Shown here: positions 17,378-26,600 of the stretch, one piece after another
Layout: each line of letters starts with the position of its first letter
Position numbering within the stretch: position 1 is the stretch's first letter
Origin: CAVRQM01 sp965246915
GTDB taxonomy: Bacteria; Pseudomonadota; Alphaproteobacteria; Acetobacterales; Acetobacteraceae
Assembly (NCBI GenBank): GCA_965246915.1
Contig: CBDFGB010000009.1
Span: 1 to 64,000 of the forward strand
DNA length: 64,000 nucleotides
Direction of reading: 5' to 3'
Position numbers and translations under genes: made by a program
Notes under the pieces: generated by a model
The model's database searches: none
Told to the model about the DNA's origin: nothing
The model's input: the letters and a program-made list of their open reading frames with translations, nothing else

Positions 17378-18106
17378 TCAGACGAAATTCTCCTGCACGA
17401 TCGCCCCGGTGGCGCGCACCCGGTTGGCCCGGGTGGCGAGGAACGCCTCCGGCAGGCGGGAGGCGTCGATGGCGAACCGCAGCACGCTCTCGGGGTGAAA
17501 ATGCTCGTAGCGCCGGCAATACTCCATCGCCGCCTCGACACGCTGGCAATACACCTCGGCACCCGCCATCGTACACACCGCTATGCGGTCGTTCCGGCCT
17601 CGATGCTGGTGCCAGTTCGGTGTGATGATGGCCGCCCCCGTGCGGACCCGCGCCGCGACAGCGGGGACGTCGAGCGGATCGAGATATTGCAGGTCGGCAC
17701 GCGAGAGGATGACCAGATCCGCATCGGCCGCCGCAAGCCGGATCATCGTCCAGAGGCGCTGTAGGCTCCAGAGCTGCCACATGGCGTTCGTGCGCATGAC
17801 CGCGCCAGGATCCGTCTGGTTCAGGAACGGCACGTCGTGCGCGAAATGCATCCAGACGGGCGGCGCATCCGGCTGCGCCTCGTTCCAGGTCAGTTCGAGG
17901 TCGAGCAGGCTGGGCTGCGGCCGGAACACCATGGCCAGCTCGGTGCCGTGGCGATTGTCGATCCGGCTCGGCACGTTGAAATGACCGAGCAGGGTCACCC
18001 GCCCGAAGGCGCGCGCCGGTTCGATCACGTGGCGAACGATCGTTGGGTGGCAGATGGAGGGGAAGCGGTCGAGGCCGAAGAACCCGAGCGCGATCCGCGG
18101 CGCCAC
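17378..18106 (-). CDS. Hypothetical protein, glycan/glycosyltransferase-associated type suspected
   Basis: This 242-residue cytoplasmic protein has no signal peptide or membrane segment. Recognisable features are a Rossmann-like start (RIALGFFGLDRFPSICHPT), a central helix-rich WQLWSLQRLWTMI, and a short LVILSRADLQYLDPLDV that resembles the acidic metal-binding strand of nucleotide-sugar enzymes. Further on come ITPNWHQHRGRNDRIAV and HPESVLRFAID. The pattern suggests a conserved carbohydrate-related family, but I cannot name it. It lies between kdsA and eno in the same orientation and may be co-transcribed, possibly an insertion into an older kdsA-eno pair. Confidence 0.55.
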   Translation of the reverse strand: MAPRIALGFFGLDRFPSICHPTIVRHVIEPARAFGRVTLLGHFNVPSRIDNRHGTELAMVFRPQPSLLDLELTWNEAQPDAPPVWMHFAHDVPFLNQTDPGAVMRTNAMWQLWSLQRLWTMIRLAAADADLVILSRADLQYLDPLDVPAVAARVRTGAAIITPNWHQHRGRNDRIAVCTMAGAEVYCQRVEAAMEYCRRYEHFHPESVLRFAIDASRLPEAFLATRANRVRATGAIVQENFV

Positions 18107-18220
18107 GCCGCCCTACGCGCGTCTCAGGGCAAGGTCGGACCCCGTCCGATCGTCCAATTCAACGTGCGGGATGAACCCGGTTTTCGGCATCGCGGCCACC
18201 CCATGTCCCGCGGCGGCAGG

Positions 18221-19051
18221 CTACGATGTCGACGCCGCTCGGGCGACCCGCTGCAGCCGCGCCAGCACGCCGGCCATCTCCGACATCGGCAGCATCGTCG
18301 CCCCGTCGCTCGGCGCGTGGTCCGGATCCGGATGGCATTCGATGAACACCGCGTCCACGCCCACCGCCACGGCCGCGCGCGCCAGGACCGGCGCGAACTC
18401 TCGCTGCCCACCCGATGCGCTGCCCATGCCGCCGGGCTGCTGCACGCTGTGCGTCGCGTCGAACACGACGGGGTATCCGGTCGCGGCCATGATCGGCAGC
18501 GACCTAAAATCGCTGACCAATGTGTTGTAGCCGAAACTGGTCCCTCGCTCGCACAGTAGAATGCGATCATTGCCGGTGCCGGCGATCTTGGCCGCGACGT
18601 TGACCATGTCCCAGGGCGCCAGAAACTGCCCCTTCTTGACGTTGATCGCCGCCCCCGTCTCGCCGGCGGCGACCAGAAGGTCGGTCTGGCGTGAGAGGAA
18701 GGCCGGGATCTGCAGCACATCGACGGCCGCCGCCACCGGCGCGCATTGTTCCGGTCCATGCACGTCCGTCAGCACCGGCACGCCAAATTTCTCGCGCACG
18801 CCGGCAAGGATCTCAAGACCGAGGGCCATGCCGACACCGCGCGCCGCGCCCGCGCTGGTACGGTTCGCCTTGTCGAAGCTGCTTTTGAAGATCCATCGCT
18901 GGCCGAGCGGGGCCATGATCTCGACCAGTGCCGCGGCACACTCCATCGCGTGCTCCCGGCTTTCGATCTGGCACGGTCCGGTGATGAGCGCGAACGGATT
19001 TGCGCCGCCGATCGCCACCTCGCCCACGGTCACGATACGCGGTTCAGACAA
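18221..19051 (-). CDS. kdsA: 3-deoxy-8-phosphooctulonate (KDO 8-P) synthase
   Basis: It condenses phosphoenolpyruvate with arabinose 5-phosphate to make KDO 8-phosphate for lipopolysaccharide. The 276-residue protein shows FALITGPCQIESREHAM, KSSFDKANRTSAGAARG, GVPVLTDVHGPEQ, AINVKKGQFLAPWDM, LCERGTSFGYN and VFDATHSVQQPGG. The metal-ligand Cys in GPCQIES suggests the metal-dependent class. Its start overlaps the end of pyrG by 8 bp, so the two are translated together. Confidence 0.97.
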   Translation of the reverse strand: MSEPRIVTVGEVAIGGANPFALITGPCQIESREHAMECAAALVEIMAPLGQRWIFKSSFDKANRTSAGAARGVGMALGLEILAGVREKFGVPVLTDVHGPEQCAPVAAAVDVLQIPAFLSRQTDLLVAAGETGAAINVKKGQFLAPWDMVNVAAKIAGTGNDRILLCERGTSFGYNTLVSDFRSLPIMAATGYPVVFDATHSVQQPGGMGSASGGQREFAPVLARAAVAVGVDAVFIECHPDPDHAPSDGATMLPMSEMAGVLARLQRVARAASTS

Positions 19052-20690
19052 GGCGCGCCTGCCTCACCGCAGCCGCAATGAACCCGCGAAACAGCGGATG
19101 CGGGTCGAGCGGTTTCGATTTCAGCTCGGGATGATACTGCACGCCGACGAACCACGGATGCGTCGGCAACTCGACAATCTCCGGCAGCACGCCGTCCGGC
19201 GACATCCCGGAGAACCGCAGCCCCACCGCCTCCAGCCGCTCGCGGTAGCGAACGTTCACCTCGAAACGGTGGCGGTGCCGCTCGTGGATCAGCCCCACCC
19301 CTTCATACATCGCCCGCACCAGCGAACCGTCGGCCAGCACCGCCGGATAGGCACCGAGCCGCATCGTGCCGCCCATGTCGCCGCCCGCCTCGCGGGTCTC
19401 GATCTCGTTGCCGCGCGCCCATTCGGTCAGCAGCCCGACCAGCGGCTCGTCGGTCGGGCCGAATTCCGTGCTGCTGGCGTGCGGCAGGCCGGCCATGTGA
19501 CGCGCCGCCTCGATGACCGCCATCTGCATGCCGAAACAGATACCGAAGAACGGCACGGCATGTTCGCGGGCGAACCGCACCGCCTCGATCTTGCCTTCCG
19601 TCCCGCGTTCGCCGAAACCGCCGGGGACCAGGATGCCGTGCACTCCCTCCAGCCGCGCGACCGCGTCGGGCTTCTCGAAGATCTGGCTGTCGACCCAATC
19701 GAGACGCACACGGACCCGGTTGGCGATCCCGCCATGCGCCAGAGCCTCGGACAGGCTTTTGTAGCTGTCGAGCAGGTTCGTGTATTTGCCGACGACCGCG
19801 ATCCGCACCTCGCCTTCGGGCGCCAGCGTCGTCTCCACCAGTCGCCGCCACGGACCCAGATCGGGCTCGATGTCGTGCGGGAGCGAGAAGTGCCGCAGCA
19901 CTTCGCGGTCCATGCCCTCGTCGTGATAGCGGATCGGCACGGAATTGATCGTCGCGACGTCGAGGGCGGCGATCACCGCTTCCGGCCGCACGTTGCAGAA
20001 CAGCGCGATCTTGCGGCGTTCGTTGTCGGGGATCGGTCGGTCGCAGCGGCACAGCAACATGTGCGGCTGAATGCCGACATTGAGCAGTTCCTTGACCGAG
20101 TGTTGTGTCGGCTTGGTTTTCAGCTCGCCCGCGGACGGGATGTAGGGCACCAGGGTCAGATGCACGAACATCACCCGCGCCGGGCCGAGTTCGTTCGACA
20201 ACTGGCGAATGGCCTCGAGGAACGGCAGGCTTTCGATGTCGCCGACAGTGCCGCCGATCTCGATCAGTGCGAAATCAGCGGCGCGTCCGTCGGGGCCGAG
20301 CGGGTCGCGGGTGATCGCTTCCTTGATCGCGTCGGTGATGTGCGGAATGACTTGGACCGTGGCACCCAGATAGTCGCCGCGCCGCTCGCGGGCGATGACC
20401 TCGGAATAGATGCGACCCGTGGTGGCGTTGTCCGCCCGCGTGGCCGGAACGCCAGTGAAGCGCTCGTAGTGGCCGAGATCGAGGTCGGTCTCCGCGCCGT
20501 CATCGGTGACGAACACCTCGCCATGTTGGTATGGGCTCATCGTCCCAGGATCGACGTTGAGGTATGGGTCGAGCTTGCGGAGCCGCACGCTGTAGCCGCG
20601 CGCCTGAAGAAGCGCGCCGAGAGCGGCCGATGCGATGCCCTTGCCAAGCGAGGAGACCACGCCGCCGGTGATGAACACGAACCGCGTCAT
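19044..20690 (-). CDS. pyrG: CTP synthase
   Basis: It aminates UTP to CTP using glutamine and ATP. The 548-residue protein has the synthase domain from MTRFVFITGGVVSSLGKG through DPYLNVDPGTM, IEIGGTVGDIESLPFLEAIRQ and HLTLVPYIPSAGELKTKPTQHSV, then the class I amidotransferase domain with the nucleophile Cys in FFGICFGMQMA and the His/Glu pair in GVQYHPE. ATG 20690 matches the universal family start; an upstream open extension was rejected. It is the middle gene of tpiA-secG-pyrG-kdsA. Confidence 0.98.
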   Translation of the reverse strand: MTRFVFITGGVVSSLGKGIASAALGALLQARGYSVRLRKLDPYLNVDPGTMSPYQHGEVFVTDDGAETDLDLGHYERFTGVPATRADNATTGRIYSEVIARERRGDYLGATVQVIPHITDAIKEAITRDPLGPDGRAADFALIEIGGTVGDIESLPFLEAIRQLSNELGPARVMFVHLTLVPYIPSAGELKTKPTQHSVKELLNVGIQPHMLLCRCDRPIPDNERRKIALFCNVRPEAVIAALDVATINSVPIRYHDEGMDREVLRHFSLPHDIEPDLGPWRRLVETTLAPEGEVRIAVVGKYTNLLDSYKSLSEALAHGGIANRVRVRLDWVDSQIFEKPDAVARLEGVHGILVPGGFGERGTEGKIEAVRFAREHAVPFFGICFGMQMAVIEAARHMAGLPHASSTEFGPTDEPLVGLLTEWARGNEIETREAGGDMGGTMRLGAYPAVLADGSLVRAMYEGVGLIHERHRHRFEVNVRYRERLEAVGLRFSGMSPDGVLPEIVELPTHPWFVGVQYHPELKSKPLDPHPLFRGFIAAAVRQARLV

Positions 20691-20733
20691 GGGCGGGTGG
20701 TGTAGCGTACGTGGACCGAAAGGGTGAGGGCCC

Positions 20734-21069
20734 TCAGTTGGTCGGCACCGACGGTTTGGCGGGAACAGGCGTCGGCGCGGCGGGCGTCGCCGGCGCGGTC
20801 GCGGCGGGTGGAGCCTCCAGGATTGACCGCCCAACCCCGCCGGTGCCGCGGTTCAACAGGGCCAGCGCAAGCGACAGCCCAAAGAACAGAGTCGCCAAAA
20901 TGGCCGTGGTGCGCGTCAGAAGGTTCGCGGTGCCCCGGCCGCTCATGAAACTGCCCATGCCCTGCGCGGTGCCGATGCCCAGGCCGCCGCCCTCGCTGCG
21001 CTGGATCAGCACGACGCCGATCAGCGCCAGCGTGACGAACAAATGGATGACGAGCAGGACGGTGGTCAT
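20734..21069 (-). CDS. secG: Preprotein translocase subunit SecG
   Basis: SecG is the small accessory subunit of the SecYEG channel. The 111-residue protein starts with a membrane helix (VLLVIHLFVTLALIGVVLIQ) followed by the diagnostic RSEGGGLGIG, then FMSGRGTANLLTRTTAILATLFFGLSLAL with the second helix. The C-terminal tail is Ala/Pro-rich and variable, as usual in alphaproteobacteria. Its ATG overlaps the tpiA stop (ATGA). Confidence 0.95.
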   Translation of the reverse strand: MTTVLLVIHLFVTLALIGVVLIQRSEGGGLGIGTAQGMGSFMSGRGTANLLTRTTAILATLFFGLSLALALLNRGTGGVGRSILEAPPAATAPATPAAPTPVPAKPSVPTN

Positions 21070-21818
21070 CAGGGGTTCCCGGATTGCGACGCGGGTTCTA
21101 GACCCGCCTCCCCTATATGGGAAGCCGACGCGATGGCCAGGAAGTCCTCGGCATTTAGACTGGCGCCGCCGACCAGCGCTCCGTCGACATCGGCCACCCG
21201 CAGCAGCGCGGCGGCGTTGCCGGGCTTGACCGAGCCGCCGTAAAGGATGCGGACGCCAGGCCCGACGATGGCGCGGATGCAACCATGCATGGCGGCGACA
21301 TCGTCCTCGCTGGCCACGCGGCCGGTGCCGATCGCCCAGATCGGCTCATAGGCGATGGTGCCCTCGAACCCTCCCGGGAGGCTCGAGAGGACTTGGCGCT
21401 GGACCACTTCGATGGCCGCTCCGCCGAGCCTTTCGCTCTCGCTCTCGCCGACGCAAACGATCGGATGCAGACCGGTGGCCAGCGCCGCGGCGACCTTTTC
21501 GCGCACCTCGGCATCGCTTTCGGCATGCATTGCCCGACGCTCGGAATGGCCCAGGATGACCCAGCGCGCGCCCGCATCGCGAAGCATCGGCGCGGAAACA
21601 TCCCCGGTGTGGGGTCCGCATGCCGCCGCATGGCAATCCTGGCCACCGACCTCGATGCGCGAGCCCGCGACGAGACGCGCCACGGCCTGAATGGCGGTGG
21701 CGGGTGGGCAGACCACGAGATCGCAGGCCACGCTCGCGGCAAGCAGCGGGTCCACGATCGCCGTCGCCTCCGCGAGCAAGCCGTTCATCTTCCAGTTGCC
21801 GACGATGAGTTGCCGCAT
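21069..21818 (-). CDS. tpiA: Triosephosphate isomerase
   Basis: It interconverts dihydroxyacetone phosphate and glyceraldehyde 3-phosphate. The TIM-barrel protein (249 residues) shows the catalytic Lys in GNWKMNG, the catalytic His in WVILGHSERR, the catalytic Glu in AYEPIWAIGTG and the phosphate-binding YGGSVKPGN. I chose ATG 21818 (MRQLIVGNWKMNG) although the frame is open far upstream. The tail SHIGEAGLEPASQSGNP runs slightly past the family end. It heads the minus-strand run into secG, pyrG and kdsA and is divergent from ppiD, 102 bp away. Confidence 0.97.
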   Translation of the reverse strand: MRQLIVGNWKMNGLLAEATAIVDPLLAASVACDLVVCPPATAIQAVARLVAGSRIEVGGQDCHAAACGPHTGDVSAPMLRDAGARWVILGHSERRAMHAESDAEVREKVAAALATGLHPIVCVGESESERLGGAAIEVVQRQVLSSLPGGFEGTIAYEPIWAIGTGRVASEDDVAAMHGCIRAIVGPGVRILYGGSVKPGNAAALLRVADVDGALVGGASLNAEDFLAIASASHIGEAGLEPASQSGNP

Positions 21819-21920
21819 CCGCCCATCCTGAGTTGCGCGCGTCCGTAGCATCCGGGCGATCGCTGGCAAACGGGTGACGCCGCTCCTATGGTGCGCGCCC
21901 TCGCTGACGGATGGATCGTG

Positions 21921-23825
21921 ATGCTGAGCTTCTTCCGGGGTTTTCTGGCGACCTGGCCGGCCCGCGTCTTCTTCGCCGTGCTGGCACTGTCGTTCGCCGT
22001 CTGGGGCATTTCGAACGACGACCCGTTCGGGATTGGCGGACGCGAGGGGATCACCGTCGGCGGCCAGACCGTGGGCATGCCGGAGATCGACCGAGCCTAC
22101 CGCCAGCAACTCGCCCAAGTCGCCAAGCAGATGGGCCAGTCGGAGCCCTCGCCGGAGTTGCGGCAAGCGGTCGCAAGCCAGACGATCCAGCGGCTTGCCA
22201 CTCAGGCGGCGCTGCAGGCCAAGGTGCGCGATCTCGGCGTCGCCGTGCCCGAGTCCGCGTTGCGCGACGCAGCGTTTCAAATCCCTGCCTTCCGCGACAA
22301 GGACGGCAAATTCGATCGCGCGACGATGCTGGCCCTACTTCGGAACAACGGCCTTACCGAGGCCCGATTCCTCGACATTCTGCACGACGACCTCGGCCAA
22401 CAACAATTGCTCGGCGCGATCCAGGCTGGCGCACGGGCGCCGGACACGCTGGCACGGCAGGTCTACGCGTTCCAGCACGAGACCCGCGCCGCCGATATCG
22501 TCGAGTTCGTGTTCGACCGCGCGGCGACGCCCGCCGCGCCGACGGATGCGCAGCTGCGACGGTGGTACGACAATCACCCGGACTCCTACAGCACGCCCGA
22601 GTTCCGCCGGATCAAGGCGATCGTGCTTTCGCCGGAAACGGTGGGCCGCGATATCCAGGTGACCGATGCGGACCTGAGCGCCGCCTGGGAGCAGCACAAA
22701 TCCGAGTTCACCCAACCGGCACGACGGTCCGTCCAGGTCCTGAGCGGTCTTCCCGACCAGGCGGCCGCCGAGAAACTGGCCGCGGAGTGGACGACCGGAG
22801 CGGACTGGGCCGCGATGCAAAAAGCCGCCGAACAGGCCGGAGGGGCCGGCGTCGAACTGGCCGACGCGACGCGCGGCGAGTTTCCCGCGCCGGAACTGGC
22901 GGACGCGGCCTTCGCGCTGCCGGCCAACACCGTGGCACCACCGATCAAAAGCGCGCTTGGATACTACGTGCTCAAGGTGACGAAAGCGAGCGAGGGCGGC
23001 GGCAAGACGTTCGAGCAGGCGCGCGACGAATTGCGGAAACGTCTGATCGCCGAAAAATCCGTGGACCTCATCTACGACCGAGCGAACCGAATCGAGGACC
23101 TCCTGGCCGGCGGCACGAAGCTCGGCGATTTGCCGGGCGATCTCGGGGTCGCCGCGATCGCCGGCACCCTTGACCAGGCAGGCATGACGCCGGAAGGCGC
23201 GCCCGCGCCGATCCCGGGCCCGCCCGATTTGCGGCTCGCGCTGATCCAATCGGCCTTCGCGGGCCAGCAGGGCGAGGCCGCCAAACTCGTCCAGGCGCCG
23301 GGCCCGTCCAAGAGCTACTACGCCGTCGACGTCGAAGGCATCAGCAAGCCCGCCCCGAAACCGTTCGATCAGGTGATCGAGGCGGTGCGTGCCGACTGGA
23401 CTCGCGACGAACGCCGCCGCGCGCAGGACCAAGCAGCGGCCGCGCTGCTGACCGAGGTGGAGAAGGGCGGCTCGCTCGCCGACCTGGCGGCAAAGGCGGG
23501 GCTGGAGCTGCGGCATCTACCCCCGACCACCCGCGACCAGCCGGCCGAGGGCGTACCGCCGCCGCTGCTGGGGCCGCTGTTCTCCCTGAAGAAAGGGTCG
23601 GCCACGATGGTCGAGATGCCGGACGGCTTCATCGTCGCCATGCTGACCGACATCAAGCAGCCGGATCCGGCGACCGATCCGGTCGGCTACGGTCAGCTGA
23701 AGGACGCACTGACGCGCGGCGTCGGCCAGGACGTGACCGCGACCTTTGCCGGGGCGGTCAACGAGGCCGCCAAGCCCAGGGTCAGCGCACGGGTGCTCGC
23801 CGACCTGACGCGCTCGGGGCAATAA
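21921..23825 (+). CDS. ppiD: Periplasmic peptidyl-prolyl cis-trans isomerase of the PpiD/SurA type
   Basis: It assists folding of exported proteins at the periplasmic face of the inner membrane. The 634-residue protein has one N-terminal membrane helix (TWPARVFFAVLALSFAVWGIS), an N-terminal SurA-like helical domain (residues about 40 to 190, IDRAYRQQL and IPAFRDKDGKFD), and a parvulin-like region around residues 270 to 380 (TGADWAAMQKAA, SALGYYVLKVTK). The parvulin domain looks degenerate, as is common in PpiD. ATG 21921 directly precedes the hydrophobic start. The stop is one base before the trpE start, so both are probably in one operon. Confidence 0.88.
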   Translation: MLSFFRGFLATWPARVFFAVLALSFAVWGISNDDPFGIGGREGITVGGQTVGMPEIDRAYRQQLAQVAKQMGQSEPSPELRQAVASQTIQRLATQAALQAKVRDLGVAVPESALRDAAFQIPAFRDKDGKFDRATMLALLRNNGLTEARFLDILHDDLGQQQLLGAIQAGARAPDTLARQVYAFQHETRAADIVEFVFDRAATPAAPTDAQLRRWYDNHPDSYSTPEFRRIKAIVLSPETVGRDIQVTDADLSAAWEQHKSEFTQPARRSVQVLSGLPDQAAAEKLAAEWTTGADWAAMQKAAEQAGGAGVELADATRGEFPAPELADAAFALPANTVAPPIKSALGYYVLKVTKASEGGGKTFEQARDELRKRLIAEKSVDLIYDRANRIEDLLAGGTKLGDLPGDLGVAAIAGTLDQAGMTPEGAPAPIPGPPDLRLALIQSAFAGQQGEAAKLVQAPGPSKSYYAVDVEGISKPAPKPFDQVIEAVRADWTRDERRRAQDQAAAALLTEVEKGGSLADLAAKAGLELRHLPPTTRDQPAEGVPPPLLGPLFSLKKGSATMVEMPDGFIVAMLTDIKQPDPATDPVGYGQLKDALTRGVGQDVTATFAGAVNEAAKPRVSARVLADLTRSGQ

Positions 23826-23826
23826 G

Positions 23827-25347
23827 GTGCCGCACACGCCGGATTTCGACGCTTTCGCCGAGGTCTATCACGGGCGGCGGGGACAGCTGATCTGGCGACG
23901 AGGCGTCGCCGACCTGGAAACACCGATCGGCGCCTATCTTCGGCTCGCGCATGGCCGGCCGCACAGTTTCCTCCTGGAAAGCGTCGAGGGCGGCGCCGCG
24001 CGCGGCCGGTATTCCATCATCGGGATGGCACCGGACCTGATCTGGCGCTGTCGCGGCGGCCGCGCCGAAACCAACCGCCATGCCGCGACCGCCCCCGACG
24101 CGTTTGCGGCCGATGCGCGTCCGGCGCTGGAGAGCCTGCGGGCGGTGCTCGCCGAGACGCGGCTCGAGGTGCCGGAGGGGCTGCCGCCGATGTGCGGCGG
24201 GCTGGTCGGGTATCTCGGCTACGACATGGTGCGGCAGATGGAGCGGCTGCCGAGTATCAACGAGGACGCGATCGACCTGCCCGAAGCGATCCTGCTGCGG
24301 CCGACGCTGTTCGTCGTCTTCGACAACGTCACCGACCTCCTCACGATGGCCGCCCCGGTCTTTCCGCGCGATGGCGTGAGCGCGCAAGAGGCGTGGGATG
24401 CGGCGCACGAGGCGCTGCGCGGCGTGACCGAGGCGCTGTCCCGCCCGCTGCCACTGGCCCCCGCGATGGCCGCCCAGGCCGAAATGCCCGAGCCGTCGTC
24501 GAATTTCACGCGCGAGGAATTTTGCGCGGCCGTCGACCGGGCGAAGGAGTACATCCGCGCTGGCGACGCCTATCAGATCGTCCCGTCGCAACGCTTTTCG
24601 GTGCCGTTCGCGTTGCCCCCTTTCGCGCTGTATCGGGCGCTGCGACGGATAAATCCGGCACCGTTCCTGTTCTTCCTCGATTTCGGCGGCTTCGCGGTGG
24701 TCGGCAGCAGTCCGGAGATCCTTGTGCGGCTGCGCGACGGGATCGTGACCATCCGCCCGCTGGCCGGCACACGCCGACGGGGCGTCACGCACGAGGAGGA
24801 CGAGGCGCTGGCCGCCGAACTGTTGGCCGACCCAAAGGAGCGGGCCGAGCACCTCATGCTGCTCGATCTTGGCCGCAACGATGTCGGCCGGGTCGCACGG
24901 ATCGGCACGGTTCGGGTGACCGAGAGCTTCGCGATCGAGCGGTTCAGCCACGTCATGCACATCATGTCGGACGTCCAGGGCGAACTGGCTGACGGTCTCG
25001 ACGCGCTCGACGCATTGGTGGCGGGCTTTCCGGCCGGGACGCTGACCGGTGCGCCGAAAGTGCGGGCGATGCAGATCATCGAGGAACTGGAGCCGGTGCG
25101 GCGCGGCATCTATGCCGGCTGCATCGGCTACTTCGGGGCCAACGGGACGATGGACACCTGCATCGGCCTGCGCACCGCGGTCGTGAAAGATGGCACGATG
25201 CACGTGCAGGCCGGATGCGGCGTGGTCGCCGACAGCAACCCGCAGGCGGAATACGAGGAGACGCGGCAGAAAGCCCGCGCGCTGTTCCGCGCCGCCGAGG
25301 AGGCGATGCGTTTCGCGGCCGGGCACGAGGCCGACGGCGGGCGATAG
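23827..25347 (+). CDS. trpE: Anthranilate synthase component I
   Basis: It converts chorismate to anthranilate with ammonia supplied by TrpG. The 506-residue protein has the N-terminal ESVEGGAARGRYSIIGM, the domain-linking AGDAYQIVPSQRF, then the chorismate-binding signatures VVGSSPEILVRL, IRPLAGTRRRG, LMLLDLGRNDVGRVA, FPAGTLTGAPKVRAM and GGCIGY-like AGCIGYFGANG with the late VVADSNPQAEYEE. The GTG start at 23827 follows the ppiD stop immediately. No trpG follows; the next gene is on the other strand. Confidence 0.97.
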   Translation: MPHTPDFDAFAEVYHGRRGQLIWRRGVADLETPIGAYLRLAHGRPHSFLLESVEGGAARGRYSIIGMAPDLIWRCRGGRAETNRHAATAPDAFAADARPALESLRAVLAETRLEVPEGLPPMCGGLVGYLGYDMVRQMERLPSINEDAIDLPEAILLRPTLFVVFDNVTDLLTMAAPVFPRDGVSAQEAWDAAHEALRGVTEALSRPLPLAPAMAAQAEMPEPSSNFTREEFCAAVDRAKEYIRAGDAYQIVPSQRFSVPFALPPFALYRALRRINPAPFLFFLDFGGFAVVGSSPEILVRLRDGIVTIRPLAGTRRRGVTHEEDEALAAELLADPKERAEHLMLLDLGRNDVGRVARIGTVRVTESFAIERFSHVMHIMSDVQGELADGLDALDALVAGFPAGTLTGAPKVRAMQIIEELEPVRRGIYAGCIGYFGANGTMDTCIGLRTAVVKDGTMHVQAGCGVVADSNPQAEYEETRQKARALFRAAEEAMRFAAGHEADGGR

Positions 25348-25391
25348 CCTGCCTGCCGCCGAGCCAAGCCGCGACCGGCTGCTACCGGCTG

Positions 25392-26312
25392 TTACTTGAT
25401 CATGCCATTCATCCCGGCCGGGAAGAACAGGCCCTTGGTCGCGTTCACGCCACCGTAGACGATGTTCAATACTTGACGCGGGGTGCGCGGGTAATTCACC
25501 GCGTTGCTGTCGGTCGGCGCCAGATTCGACGTCGTGCTGTTGACCACCGGACCACTGTCGTCCGCCGCTTGTGACAAGGCCGCCCGCAGCGCCGAGATCT
25601 TGCCGGCGTTCACGCCGCTGGCCATCCCCATGTTGTTGACGATGAACGAGCGGATCGCGCCGGCATGATATGCTTCGACGCCGAGAATGCCGCCCGCGGC
25701 GGTCAGGTAGTCGGGATTGGCGATCGCCGCCGCCGCGCCGAGATAGGCGGTCACGCCGACGTCCTCGAAGATGTAGGCGCCGAGGATGAAGCTGAAATCG
25801 GAGCCGAACGGATTGAAGAATTCGGTCGGGCCGACGACGCCGGCGGCGCGCGCCAGGGTGATGAACGCGGTCTGCAGGCTGATCGCCGGGCGCGCGACCC
25901 GGTAGGAGCCGAGCGCCGCGCGCAGGAACGTCACATGGGCGTGTTCGTCCGACGCGATGTCGTTGGCCAGTTCACGAAGCCTGGGGTTGCTGAACGGCAC
26001 CATCGAGCCGCCCGTGACGGAGCCCGCGGTCCCGGTGCCGGTGACCTCGGAGGCCGACAGGCCGTGCCCGGTCGTTGCCCGCAGATAGAACTCCGCCTCC
26101 AGATACTCGAGGTTCAGCGCGAAGTTCAGGATATCGCCGTCGCCGATCGCCGCCTCACCGCGGCGCGGCGTCAGCGTCGTCGCGCCGGCGCCGAGGGCCC
26201 CCAGCACGGCCGCCGACATGCCGGCGTTGCGCAGCAATCCACGACGATCGGTGCCCCCGCTGGCGCGGTTCTCGGCATCCGGGTCGGGCGAGGAAATGTG
26301 GTCGAGCGGCAT
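25392..26312 (-). CDS. Ferritin-like domain protein with Tat-type signal
   Basis: This 306-residue protein begins with a twin-arginine-like sequence (DRRGLLRNAGMSAAVLGALG), so it is predicted to be exported folded. The body is a ferritin-like four-helix bundle related to plant desiccation-related PCC13-62-type proteins: ILNFALNLEYLEAEFYLRA, ANDIASDEHAHVTFLRAAL and GVEAYHAGAIRSFIV carry the expected Glu and His positions, so a di-metal site is possible. The C-terminus is Ser/Thr/Asn-rich. It is divergent from the deacetylase gene with 288 bp between them, in which I see no further gene. A role in stress or desiccation tolerance is inference. Confidence 0.78.
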   Translation of the reverse strand: MPLDHISSPDPDAENRASGGTDRRGLLRNAGMSAAVLGALGAGATTLTPRRGEAAIGDGDILNFALNLEYLEAEFYLRATTGHGLSASEVTGTGTAGSVTGGSMVPFSNPRLRELANDIASDEHAHVTFLRAALGSYRVARPAISLQTAFITLARAAGVVGPTEFFNPFGSDFSFILGAYIFEDVGVTAYLGAAAAIANPDYLTAAGGILGVEAYHAGAIRSFIVNNMGMASGVNAGKISALRAALSQAADDSGPVVNSTTSNLAPTDSNAVNYPRTPRQVLNIVYGGVNATKGLFFPAGMNGMIK

Positions 26313-26600
26313 TGGGTCTACCTTTGTCTGCTTCGGTCCACGGCGCTTCTGACGCCGGGCGATCCCGCGATCGCGACATCCCTACGCGAGGCGACGCTCC
26401 GTGGATGCGGTGCGCCACAAAACGCCACCATTGCGCGAGGCAAGGGCAGCGCACGGACCCGCCACTTCACTGTGGCGCGCGGGCCACATGTTCGGCGCGT
26501 AAAGCCGAGGCCCATCCGCCGTGTGGCGTCGGCATCGACCACGAGACTATACACAGTGCGGAGACTCCGGCGGATCGCCGTCAAACTAGGATCGGACTAC

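Noticed and set aside
15744..17498. A 584-codon plus-strand frame opposite enolase
   Set aside because: Enolase on the other strand is complete; the plus frame has no conserved motif and spans the intergenic hairpin.
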